Assembly (NCBI GenBank): GCA_001839685.1
Contig: MLAK01001460.1
Span: forward strand, 1-13,039
Direction of reading: 5' to 3'
DNA length: 13,039 bases
DNA from: Tritrichomonas foetus
Taxonomy: Eukaryota; Parabasalia; Tritrichomonadida; Tritrichomonadidae
The position numbers and the translations under genes are program-made. The notes under the pieces are model-generated. The model did no database searches, was not told where the DNA came from, and saw nothing but the letters and a program-made list of their open reading frames with translations. Shown in pieces: positions 6,201 through 13,039 of this stretch (its first letter is position 1; each line of letters starts with the position of its first letter).

Positions 6201-8630
6201 AGTATTTCCAAAAAATTGGATTCCACAAGGCGGCAATTTTTGATTATCTTCATTCATTCCGCCAATAATAATCATCCAATTTTTATATGCGACTGCACGA
6301 TGCCCATGTCTAGGTGATAAAGGATCGCCAGTAATTTTCGGTGAACTCCATTCATTTTTTACCAAACTATAAATATATATATCGTTTAATATATTGTTGT
6401 TAGATTGCCCACCAAAAATGATGAATCGATTGCCAAGAAAAACACATGAGTGAAAAGCACGAGGTGATGGACAATTACTAGCAGTTATAGGATGCCATGA
6501 CATTGAATGTGGAACAAATAAATAAGGTTCACTTAGAATATTATTTTTTTCATCAAATCCCCCAAATAAAAACAATTTTTTCTTTGAAGTAACAAGTGTA
6601 TGTCCATATCTAGCTGATGGAGTATGTAAAGTTTTCATTTTTAAAATAGAAAAATTATTATCAATATCAATACAGATAAAATTGTGTAAAATTCTTGAAT
6701 CTTGATCAGCACCACCAAAAACATAAATATTATGTCCAACTGCTGCAACTGAATGAAATTTTCGAATTCCATTTGACATTAATCTAATTGATTTTATTGT
6801 ATTTTTAGATGTTGACCAAACAGTTGCATTAGAGGCATATTTTTGATTATCATGTCCACCAATTAAATAAAGAAAATCACCAACTAAAGCACATTCATGT
6901 GCACATAGCTCAGGCATTGCTATATTTTGATTAATGCTTCTGAAGTAAATTAAAGTTTCAGTCATTCCTAAATCATTATATTTTTTCATTTTCGAATTAT
7001 CAATAAAACTCATCGCAGTATCGAAATCTTCTTGATTTAAGAAATTAAAAGCAATTTTTCTTTTCGCTTTTTTATGAAAATTAACAGTTAAATTTGTATA
7101 AGTGAAGCGATATTCATTTATATCAACCATAAATTTCACTTTTTCGAATTTTTTAGCACAAGAAGTCAAGAGAATTAAATCATTAAAAATATAAAATTTT
7201 CCTTCACGTGATCTAGGACGTATTATTTTAACCGTGAATTCTTTAATTAAAAGTCTTGAAGGAGAAACAACTTCTACTTTACTAACAATTTTTTGTTGTA
7301 AAGCAAAAACCGCTTGAAGTTGCTCTGGTGGATTTTCCAATAAATTTCTGAACCGAAAAATAATTTGAGCTAAAGTTTCTTTACAATCATTAATATATAT
7401 AAAGTCTGGATGATATGATGGTGTCAACTGGCAAAGTTTCATAAAAAATGAAAAAAGTGTACCCAGTTGTGCAATAGGCATTAATAAAATTTCTAGCAGA
7501 GTCTCTTTGGTTGGACATTCTGGCTTTGAAATAATGATTGAGATTCCCTGTTGAAAAACTGGTGATTGTGATTTTAATTTAAAAAAGGCTTCAATTGCAG
7601 GAAAATTACAAAAAAAGCTAGAAGTTTGATCAAAAAAGAAATGAGCATCACATAATAAATTAATTATTTCGGATGAGAAAAAAGAACCTTTATTTTTCAA
7701 TTCTTGATGAAAAGCAGTATGAGCAAAAATTAAAGAACGATAGCATCCTGAAATATATGCCATATCTGATTTAGAAACAAGGTTATTTGAAACTAATTGT
7801 GGCTCCCAGAAAATGTCAATATGGGACATTTTTGTAATGAAGTTGAATTCATCAGTAATAAAATCTTTTATTAATCTTGCTCGTTCATCATAAATATTTT
7901 TATCATTACTTTCATTTCTATTCAGTGAAAAATTATTCTGATTATTTTTTGAATTACTAGGCGAATTATTTGAATTTGATGAACCGTTATAACTATTATA
8001 ATTGTGATTAGATTCATGGCTTTCTAATTTTAGTTTAATTTTAAGTTGACTTTGAGAAAGCTTCGAAAAAACTAATTGGATGTCTGTATCATTATTGAGT
8101 TGCTTGTCTTCAAAGTAAAAAGCCAAAAATGCAGTTTTATATGGAAATACAGAAACCAATTTCTGTGCAAAATCATACAATTTTCTGAACTCATTTCTAT
8201 GGATATAAAATGGAAAATCTGGAAGCTGGTTTGGCTGTCCTTGTGGCGTTTGTTGATACGTAGATAAAATGTGCTGTTGTTGGTTCATAAATAATTTAAT
8301 AATTACGCAAAAATCTTCTGTTCGAGATTTGGGAATAAATTCGAGATAAAAATCTGGTCGATAATGGGCTCTATATTTTGTATATAGAATCAAATTCGGA
8401 AATAGTTGCAATGGCTTCTCATTTGGCTCGAGTTTGCGCGAAAAATAGGGAGTATGAATAAATAAATTTTCGGATGTTGTCAAAAATAGCATCAGGATTT
8501 CGTTCGTCGTCATATCGAATAATTCGTCGGCGTCTTTTTGTATGTTGGGGCTGCTTCCTCGAACAAAAATAATGAATCTTGAGTCATTCATCAATTGCGA
8601 TATTTTGATTATCGAAACTTTTTCAAACAT
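3234..8630 (-). CDS. Rho guanine-nucleotide exchange factor with PH domain and kelch propeller
   Basis: An 1798-residue intronless multidomain protein. Residues 104-202 may be a ubiquitin- or PB1-like fold (EDKQLNNDTDIQ, then KIKLKLE); this is uncertain. An Asn/Ser linker covers 203-245. Residues 247-435 read as a divergent DH (RhoGEF) domain: it starts RARLIKDFITDEFNFI-like, and LLMPIAQLGTLFSF (382-395) sits where CR3 is expected. Residues 455-548 fit a PH domain. Residues 578-862 form a kelch propeller with six Gly-Gly pairs at 591, 639, 690, 740, 790 and 842, several preceded by hydrophobic strands such as LFLFGG. Residues 870-1798 are disordered, with an Asp run (992-998) and about 16 PP(P)-L/S/x motifs. 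I infer GDP/GTP exchange on a Rho/Rac-like GTPase, with the propeller and tail as scaffolds near actin or membrane. The ATG at 8630 follows an Inr-like element. Kelch is certain, DH-PH likely; exchange activity is inferred. Confidence 0.9.
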   Translation of the reverse strand: MFEKVSIIKISQLMNDSRFIIFVRGSSPNIQKDADELFDMTTNEILMLFLTTSENLFIHTPYFSRKLEPNEKPLQLFPNLILYTKYRAHYRPDFYLEFIPKSRTEDFCVIIKLFMNQQQHILSTYQQTPQGQPNQLPDFPFYIHRNEFRKLYDFAQKLVSVFPYKTAFLAFYFEDKQLNNDTDIQLVFSKLSQSQLKIKLKLESHESNHNYNSYNGSSNSNNSPSNSKNNQNNFSLNRNESNDKNIYDERARLIKDFITDEFNFITKMSHIDIFWEPQLVSNNLVSKSDMAYISGCYRSLIFAHTAFHQELKNKGSFFSSEIINLLCDAHFFFDQTSSFFCNFPAIEAFFKLKSQSPVFQQGISIIISKPECPTKETLLEILLMPIAQLGTLFSFFMKLCQLTPSYHPDFIYINDCKETLAQIIFRFRNLLENPPEQLQAVFALQQKIVSKVEVVSPSRLLIKEFTVKIIRPRSREGKFYIFNDLILLTSCAKKFEKVKFMVDINEYRFTYTNLTVNFHKKAKRKIAFNFLNQEDFDTAMSFIDNSKMKKYNDLGMTETLIYFRSINQNIAMPELCAHECALVGDFLYLIGGHDNQKYASNATVWSTSKNTIKSIRLMSNGIRKFHSVAAVGHNIYVFGGADQDSRILHNFICIDIDNNFSILKMKTLHTPSARYGHTLVTSKKKLFLFGGFDEKNNILSEPYLFVPHSMSWHPITASNCPSPRAFHSCVFLGNRFIIFGGQSNNNILNDIYIYSLVKNEWSSPKITGDPLSPRHGHRAVAYKNWMIIIGGMNEDNQKLPPCGIQFFGNTAYVHNFNLGGNDRPTLENFACTIQNDEIIISGGFIRELKCVSCSIFKAKLPKIILESHDINELVKDNSQPNLGKRANSMFISDIKLDNDETLMNPNIEVEVNQPTVNQLGGDMALLGLSFTDFITAHGQSYGEPNPFLTKPTELPMIFNTAGSKDESLKLPIMNIPQTGAINNFSPFSEVNDDDDDDDEYDEDSESFATMTQQMSDDDFGDSYNSLIAPASNYLFKLHAPQEETDLMPIKNSSINVKKIPQNIVNQMPPPLSSSIGSTITENNNQASDPMQEFASSSLQPPPLGYTFNATESDLNTPMSLKSFEIPNLEELDLDVPNFSVYSGANNYAKPFLKKTSEFSFGNDSETKKEINNLPKSIQDTIDPNVSGNEMKFMNIPPLLTSGITLEKVPPPLSSSIHKPQGIENHHASFGQSPAAIKELHTEHNIVIDDGNEVPISNSMDEIPPLGSTIMAHLNSSKAKMPLELGSFNNNEKFKKIPSLPSDVFLQNSPRLKCSDGTLSSISNDQEIKNSHYFLSSSTNITTGLTADNNSTHLSKMPSDFSLPSLHTELTTEEHGVEHNFQSESEKSSSKPAKISAPPMLSSNDTIEEPIIHRKNLSFKALNDFKGFPPPLYSENSGNDSKEQLSPNLAKKTSSFALPSYPEEDEIIEQKNPPPCIPKIPEKNTSINHKVVSKAPPLGQYLFSDEAKRNSLRFNKNRGIGFNNEIGIPPFPSMMSSSLPSTSFMLSNTNKAVNGATLQNIENLPPTINSQYHFDIESETNFPQNLSSISNKIDSNISTETESRNNQNHNNNLVGNNINSFNYYNDSFNEPNASIKPINNETEKLNNGFGVNDLKFSTPTPTKSNPSEYFVPGNCYNDYEPQTPPCLQSVPTVQSKLKSVSNFDGFNIEPTIVSIPPPPSVDGIIDAPIYPNEFPFPPPSLETLPYSNFLPVNHEKSTFLPILNHESNQPESCSHDLLPPPSIHVESPMTAATPPKYQS

Positions 8631-8641
8631 GATTCAAATAA

Positions 8642-8646
8642 GATGA
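8642..8646 (-). promoter_or_regulatory. Inr-like TCATC before the kelch gene
   Basis: On the minus strand ACGTAATCATCTTATTTGA precedes the ATG at 8630. TCATC matches TCAY, but the last base is C rather than A/T. Starting at its A (8644) would leave a 14-base 5' UTR, longer than for the other genes here but still in the trichomonad range. Confidence 0.3.
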
Positions 8647-8647
8647 T

Positions 8648-9230
8648 TACGTCATTCATTTATGAGTTTATAATTGGCTTCAAAACTTTTTTGAATGATT
8701 TATAAAATTGTGTTAATTGAATTCAAAAACAGTTTTTTGATGAATTGAATCTAATTAGAAAAAAAAATTCATTTATAAAACAAGAAATATAGTCGTTTTT
8801 TTACATAGTTTTATATTAATTACTTAGTTTATTACATCAAAGAAATATTTGTTTCTTAAATATTCATCATAATTTCACAATTTCCGTATTTTTAAAGGGA
8901 TATTCAGACATTATAAAATTAAGGCAAAAAATTTTTGAAAACTTTATGTCATTGTTTTGACTTAACCATTTGAAAAAAAAAAATAATATTCAAAATACAT
9001 TAATCCAAAATACCTTTTTTTTTTTTTAACCTTTATTGGTAAGATGAAAGATTAATAATGATAAATCGAAATGTTGAACCATACCCTTCACAAATGTGTT
9101 TATTGAAAAAGTTGATCTATCAAGAATTCAAAGAAGATCTTCTTTAGAAATTCCAGTGAGGTTCTCAAATCATTTCGAATGATGTCTGCCATGATCACAT
9201 CTAGAAATTTTGAAATTGTGGTTTTTCGTT
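8648..9230. other. AT-rich non-coding region upstream of the kelch gene
   Basis: About 580 bases without a supported gene. It contains long A and T runs (for example T-rich 9016-9028) and a perfect 16-base palindrome, AAAGAAGATCTTCTTT, at 9130-9145. No tRNA-like or ORF signal was found. Confidence 0.5.
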
Positions 9231-9573
9231 ATAAATAGACATCTTACTTCTTCTTTTCAGGATATAAACAACGAAAAATCAAAATTTCAAAAAATTGACA
9301 TTCAATCATTTCTGAAAATAAAAATGAAAACAATCAATATTTCTTGCTTTAATGAATTTAGAATCTCAATAATGAAATATATGCAAATAGAAAAAGATAA
9401 CGACAAGGAAAAAATTTTCATTTGTCAAATGTACATTTATCGCCAACATTGAGTTTTAAATGAATAGTATTAATATGGAGAAGTGGTAGCAAATTCCTTT
9501 TTTATATCTTGCATATCTAATATTTAATGTTTTTGTTTATATCGTGAAAAGAAGAAGTAAGATGTCTATTTAT
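9231..9573. mobile_element. MITE-like element with 41-bp terminal inverted repeats
   Basis: The left arm 9231-9271 and right arm 9533-9573 are inverted copies: 29 bases match perfectly (starting ATAAATAGACATCTTACTTC), then one mismatch, then GATATAAACAA matches again, giving 40 of 41. The core is about 261 bases of AT-rich DNA and encodes no transposase. The similarity stops sharply at the outer ends. The outer ATAAATAG/CTATTTAT would allow a TA or AT target duplication, but because the arms are palindromic there, this cannot be told from the repeat itself. A short non-autonomous DNA transposon is the likeliest reading; a fold-back RNA source is the alternative. An open frame at 9210-9452 crosses the left end and is probably not a gene. 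Confidence 0.6.
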
Positions 9574-9912
9574 GGGGTTTATAGCAAAATGACATGCTTT
9601 TATATCATTTCCTCATAATATTATCATAGAGAGAAGTGATGTAAATAAGACAGTTGATGATTTATATGTCTGTTAATGCTAGACAGCTATGAAAGTCTAT
9701 CAACTTTCATAGATACCGACAAATTTCTCATTCAATTCACAACAAAAAAGCTTCAAGAATTCGACTGTGTGAATCATGATATCGATGAGAGAAAGAAGAA
9801 AAGAAGATATAAATAGAAATTACAAACAAGTTTATTAAAGAGATAGTTCTATTGTCTAATAACAGAATTCATAAAAATGATTAAATAACTTAATTTTGAA
9901 ATCAAAAATCTA
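9574..9912. other. Non-coding region beyond the 3' end of the coiled-coil gene
   Basis: About 340 bases between the inverted-repeat element and the stop of the minus-strand coiled-coil gene. Apart from the hairpin at 9687-9712 I see only AT-rich sequence and purine-rich GAGAAAGAAGAAAAGAAG near 9786-9803. No gene is supported. Confidence 0.45.
9687..9712. repeat. Perfect 10-bp hairpin
   Basis: CTATGAAAGT (9687-9696) and ACTTTCATAG (9703-9712) are perfect inverted copies around a six-base loop. A weaker stem, TGTCT (9667-9671) with AGACA (9681-9685), lies just before it. It is not followed by a T-run, so a terminator role is not supported. It could fold in the 3' flank of the coiled-coil gene transcript or be a remnant of a palindromic element. 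Confidence 0.55.
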
Positions 9913-11028
9913 TTAATAAATATTAATATCATACATTAGATTATAGTCATTGTGAAGATCAGTTTGATAGTGTTGAAGATCGAGCGAATTATGATTCATT
10001 CGTTGATTAGTTTGATCGCGTAGTTTTGCTACTTGCATTTCAAGTTTAAGACATTGTTGAGAAAACTTTTCCAATTGTTCTTTTGTTTTTTCTAATTCAT
10101 TTTGTATTTTATTATTTATATTAATTTGATCATGTAATTTTGTTTTCAACATATCTTTTTCGATTTGAATATTGCGTAATTGATTTTCGAGTTCAGTTTT
10201 ATTTTCAACACACTTTGAATAATTAAGCTCTATTTTGTGCTTTTCTGCAGCAATTGTTTTTAATTCATTCATTATGATTTCATATTTATCATTTAGTTGT
10301 TCATTAATTTCACAAGTTGGATTCAATTTTAATGTTTGAGCATATTTTTCTTGTGAAATTTTTGATTCTAATTTAGATTCCGACTGAGAGTCGAAATTTT
10401 TCTGTTTGAAATTGTCAATTTTTGCTCTGAGGAGTTTGTTTTCGGTTTGAGATGTTTCCAGTTTTTCTAAAATTTCTGAATTAGTTTGTTTCAGTGTTTT
10501 TATTTGCTCCATCAAATCTTGTGGCTTTTCTTTCATTATTCTCTCAAATCCTTCTCTAATTGTAGTTATTGATTGAGCAAAAAAAGCAGACTTTTGTTTC
10601 AATTGCTCAATTTCTTTTTTCACTTTATCGTCTTTTTGCCTGCTTTGATGGTCAGAATTAATTTGCGGACTTGTTTTTTTATTTGATGTTTGCGTTCCTT
10701 TTTTTATTTGATGAATTGTCCATTTTAAAAATTGAGCTGAATCTTTTGGAGCATTTGGAAAATTCTGGCGAATCGATTTTTCCATTGATTGCTCTTTTAA
10801 AGTTAGCGTTTTTTGTGAAACTCCTTTATTTGAAGCAAGCCTCTCTATAAAAATATGAAATAATTTCGAAATTTTTGTTGTCGCATCTGTTTCATTTTTG
10901 ATTTCGTGACTAATAATCGTGTTAAAATCCGCGTCGTAATCCAAAATGAAAATTGCTTGATCTGCAATCTGATCTGCTAATTCTGATAAAGTTTCTTCGA
11001 TTCCATTTTTATGATCCTTCTTCTTCAT
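9913..11028 (-). CDS. Coiled-coil protein of unknown function
   Basis: I cannot assign this 371-residue protein to a family. Residues 1-110 are mixed, largely helical sequence (ETLSELADQIADQAIFILD, then FHIFIERLAS) and may form a small N-terminal domain. A polar Lys/Gln/Ser linker spans about 110-135. Residues 136-345 have the heptad pattern and Glu/Lys/Gln/Leu composition of a long coiled coil, with a break near 206-240 (Ser-rich, then LNPTCE). The last 25 residues are Asn/Asp/Tyr-rich and not helical. No signal peptide or membrane span is seen. It is probably a structural or cytoskeletal dimer; tropomyosin-, golgin- or basal-body-like roles cannot be separated from sequence alone. The ATG at 11028 lies 7 bases after an Inr-like TCATA. 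The stop is TAA, followed by TAG in frame. Confidence 0.85.
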   Translation of the reverse strand: MKKKDHKNGIEETLSELADQIADQAIFILDYDADFNTIISHEIKNETDATTKISKLFHIFIERLASNKGVSQKTLTLKEQSMEKSIRQNFPNAPKDSAQFLKWTIHQIKKGTQTSNKKTSPQINSDHQSRQKDDKVKKEIEQLKQKSAFFAQSITTIREGFERIMKEKPQDLMEQIKTLKQTNSEILEKLETSQTENKLLRAKIDNFKQKNFDSQSESKLESKISQEKYAQTLKLNPTCEINEQLNDKYEIIMNELKTIAAEKHKIELNYSKCVENKTELENQLRNIQIEKDMLKTKLHDQININNKIQNELEKTKEQLEKFSQQCLKLEMQVAKLRDQTNQRMNHNSLDLQHYQTDLHNDYNLMYDINIY

Positions 11029-11032
11029 TTTT

Positions 11033-11037
11033 TATGA
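11033..11037 (-). promoter_or_regulatory. Inr TCATA before the coiled-coil gene
   Basis: On the minus strand AAATCATAAAAA runs into the ATG at 11028. TCATA fits the trichomonad initiator TCAYW exactly and would give a 7-base 5' UTR. It is the best initiator match in the window. The 217 bases between this ATG and the stop of the next gene upstream hold nothing else I can support. Confidence 0.45.
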
Positions 11038-11245
11038 TTTTCTTCACACTTCCTTTTTTAAACGTACGAAAACACCGATAAAATTATGATCAATTTTGAT
11101 TCACAACGATAACTACGATAGATAAAACGATATATTGAAATGACAAACTTTTTAAATATAAACATTGAAAATTTATCTCTAGAAAAAATTTATATATAAA
11201 TAAGATAGAACTCCTGATGAGAAAAAGCCAGAGACATTGTCTTAT

Positions 11246-12328
11246 TCATGCAAGAAGAGGCTTGTTATTGACTGGCCTATCGTAATCCGCTATTCCTTCA
11301 CGATTCGACGAGTCGTTTGTCAAACTTGCATTTTCGCTGATGAGACTGACAGTACTTTCATCTTTCTTGCCTGGCCGAATGTCATCCAAGAATCCGCAAA
11401 TAATCGCGATCATCAGAATGAAAAGTCCGCATCCACTCATGATAAAATCGTTTTTCTTATATTTGCCCCACTCATCAAAGAAGAATATTCCGATCAAAAC
11501 GCCAACAACGATCTGTCCGAAATTACTAAAGCTCGCCACGACAGCGCCAAGCCGCTTGCATGTCCACAAATAGCAATATGCGCATCCGCATGTATGAACA
11601 GCGCCAAGAATGAAAGGCCAGGCGATTGTAACCCACGTAGTCTTCTCGAGCGACTCTTTTATGGCGGCAGGCCGGTCGTAGGCCAGGGCAAAGGAGACGG
11701 AATATATGGCGGATCCAATAAGCTGGAAGAGCCCGCAAATGGTTGGCTCGGCTGAACCCAGGCCGGATTTCATGTACACTGAGCCAAAGCCAAACGACGC
11801 AATTGCGACGACTAAAAAAATATAATCTTGGGCGACTGGAGGCTGCGTGGTTGACGTGTCTTTTGTCGGAATTGTTGTCAAAACCGTGCCGATTAGCGCA
11901 AGCAATTGAGGGTAAAACCGTTTACATGAAAATTTTTCATCGGCAAGCATGAAATTCGCGAAAATGAAGGCGAAAAACGGTACGCACGACTGGGCGATGT
12001 GAACAGTGTTACTCGGAATGGCGCGCTGCGCAACCCCGATCAACGAATGAGGAAAGCCGTAGTACATAATTCCGCCGAACGCCGATTTTAGCATATCTAT
12101 TTTATGGAATTTGACACTTTCGCGGATGTCGAGTCGTATTTTGGGTTGCGCGATAATTCTGAAGAGGCAAATGATGCCTGACGAGAGAACAGCGAAAATC
12201 ATTCGAAGCCCAATAAGCGTGGCGCCTGGATAGGTCTCCAAGCCAAGGACAGCAATCCCATATGAGGTGCCGTACATAAGGCTGAGCATGGAAAAACCAA
12301 AAATCGAGAGAAGCTTTTCTTTCCACAT
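11246..12328 (-). CDS. EamA/DMT-superfamily membrane transporter
   Basis: A 360-residue integral membrane protein with ten hydrophobic segments, at about 7-30, 36-58, 78-98, 104-126, 136-153, 168-188, 195-215, 232-252, 259-285 and 295-314. These form two five-helix EamA halves (about 7-153 and 168-314), the standard layout and length of the drug/metabolite transporter superfamily. Family marks include IGLRMIFAVLSSG in helix 2, and an acidic residue after helix 4 (MLADEKF) and after helix 9 (FFFDEWGKYKK), the usual glycosylase-independent 'loop after helix' position of the family. The C-terminal 45 residues are hydrophilic and probably cytosolic. The substrate is unknown; relatives move amino acids, nucleotide sugars, purines or metabolites. 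A sample (11581-11640) is 53% G+C against 30% in the kelch gene, which suggests high expression or transfer. The ATG at 12328 precedes helix 1 by six residues. The stop is TGA. Confidence 0.92.
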   Translation of the reverse strand: MWKEKLLSIFGFSMLSLMYGTSYGIAVLGLETYPGATLIGLRMIFAVLSSGIICLFRIIAQPKIRLDIRESVKFHKIDMLKSAFGGIMYYGFPHSLIGVAQRAIPSNTVHIAQSCVPFFAFIFANFMLADEKFSCKRFYPQLLALIGTVLTTIPTKDTSTTQPPVAQDYIFLVVAIASFGFGSVYMKSGLGSAEPTICGLFQLIGSAIYSVSFALAYDRPAAIKESLEKTTWVTIAWPFILGAVHTCGCAYCYLWTCKRLGAVVASFSNFGQIVVGVLIGIFFFDEWGKYKKNDFIMSGCGLFILMIAIICGFLDDIRPGKKDESTVSLISENASLTNDSSNREGIADYDRPVNNKPLLA

Positions 12329-12334
12329 CTTCTT

Positions 12335-12340
12335 TAATGT
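12335..12340 (-). promoter_or_regulatory. Inr-like ACATTA before the transporter gene
   Basis: On the minus strand TTCGAAACATTAAAGAAG precedes the ATG at 12328. CATTA fits CAYW, with A in place of the first T of the initiator. Starting at the A of CA would give a 10-base 5' UTR. Confidence 0.35.
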
Positions 12341-12722
12341 TTCGAATATTTTTGGTAGTTTTTTGTTAACTTTTTTTTTCTGAACATTGAATTAGATACA
12401 ATTTTTTTTGTCGAGTAATTATGAAAAAGTTAATATCGTGATAAATTTCTGAATTTCTGGTAAAATTTCTTAAAGCTTTTTGTAGAAGTAGGTTAGGTCG
12501 TAAAATTTCAATTTGAAAGAGATTTTATACAAATAAATTTGTTTATTCAGAAAAAGTTAATATTTCGTTTTGAAATAATTTTCTATGAAAAAATAGGAAA
12601 TGGAAGGTGTAACAGAAAAAAGGCAAATTTTGCAAATTTACTGCTTTATCCGAATATCATGAATTTATAGCAAATATATTACTAATGAATCTTCTCCACG
12701 ATAAATTCTAATGAGCTTAAAT
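12341..12722. other. AT-rich region upstream of the transporter gene
   Basis: About 380 bases without a gene. It has T and A runs and a 14-base direct repeat, GAAAAAGTTAATAT, at 12423-12436 and 12550-12563. It presumably contains the upstream control region of the minus-strand transporter. No RNA gene or ORF is supported. Confidence 0.45.
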
Positions 12723-12947
12723 TAGGGCTGAACTTTTTTATAATAGCGTTTTCAAAAAAATTGTGAGGGCATTTTCTGGTGAAGTGTTTTTCTTAGGGCT
12801 GAACTTTTTTATAATAGCGTTTTCAAAAAAATTGTGAGGGCATTTTCTGGTGAAGTGTTTTTCTTGTATCTAGGGCTGAACTTTTTTATAATAGCGTTTT
12901 CAAAAAAATTGTGAGGGCATTTTCTGGTGAAGTGTTTTTCTTGTATC
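12723..12947. repeat. Three-copy 71/77-bp tandem repeat
   Basis: Copies start at 12723, 12794 and 12871, each opening TAGGGCTGAACTTTTTTATA. The shared 71 bases are identical in all three. Copies two and three carry six extra bases, TGTATC, at their end (77 bp); copy one lacks them. Within the unit are CAAAAAAATTG and GAGGGCATTTTCTGGTGAAG. No coding frame is evident. The perfect identity points to recent tandem duplication, or an assembly effect. The last 92 bases of the window (12948-13039) hold nothing I can identify. Confidence 0.92.
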
Positions 12948-13039
12948 CAAACTCTCAATTTTTCAATATAAGTAATCACTAAAATTCACCTTCTGTACGT
13001 TACAGATAGAAATTAATTTTTACTTAAAAACCTAAATAT

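Noticed and set aside
9210..9452. 80-codon plus-strand ORF inside the inverted-repeat element
   Set aside because: It begins outside the left arm and crosses the boundary. It has no family resemblance, and length alone is not convincing in such AT-rich DNA.
11237..11755. 172-codon open frame on the plus strand within the transporter gene
   Set aside because: It is antisense to a clear ten-helix EamA protein; its predicted sequence has no domain-like pattern, and the opposite strand explains the openness.
12423..12563. 14-base direct repeat GAAAAAGTTAATAT (12423-12436, 12550-12563)
   Set aside because: The match does not extend, there is no inverted counterpart, and base composition makes it weak evidence of an element.
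12723..12730. TTAGGG-like string suggesting telomeric repeats
   Set aside because: TTAGGG or TAGGG occurs once per 71/77-bp unit, not as a run, so it is part of the minisatellite and not a telomere.

Overview
The window looks like nuclear DNA of a microbial eukaryote, most likely a parabasalid (trichomonad) flagellate. Tritrichomonas is my best guess at genus, on general impression only. Evidence: long intronless ORFs on both strands in AT-rich DNA (a counted 60-base sample of the large gene is 30% G+C). Intergenic DNA carries long A/T runs, and the proteins are rich in Asn, Ser and Asp homopolymers. Each of the five genes has an Inr-like CA element 6 to 16 bases before its ATG, as in the very short 5' UTRs of Trichomonas vaginalis. 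The single tRNA gene has perfect Pol III A and B boxes, a terminal T-run and no encoded CCA. There are no bacterial ribosome binding sites or operons.

Layout. 1-552: non-coding DNA with a 30-31 bp tandem repeat. 553-2049 (+): a 498-residue protein I cannot name, with an internally duplicated N-terminal core and an acidic tail carrying a repeated short motif. 2348-2761 (-): a DPY-30-domain, DYDC1/RSP2-like protein, probably axonemal. 2849-2920 (+): tRNA-Val(CAC), head-to-head with the DPY-30 gene. 3234-8630 (-): an 1798-residue DH-PH-kelch protein, apparently a Rho-family exchange factor with a six-blade kelch propeller and a disordered tail of about 920 residues studded with PP(P)L/S motifs. 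8631-9912: non-coding, holding a 343-bp element with 41-bp terminal inverted repeats (MITE-like) and a separate hairpin. 9913-11028 (-): a coiled-coil protein. 11246-12328 (-): a ten-helix EamA/DMT-family transporter, far richer in G+C than its neighbours. 12329-13039: non-coding, with a perfect three-copy 71/77-bp tandem repeat.

The genes do not form a pathway. Two touch the cytoskeleton or cell motility (DPY-30/radial spoke and RhoGEF-kelch); the others are a transporter, a coiled-coil protein and an orphan. The least conventional items are the multidomain exchange factor with its motif-array tail, the orphan acidic protein whose coding sequence shares two motifs with the repeat array upstream of it, and the inverted-repeat element. 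No defence system, CRISPR array or viral gene was seen.
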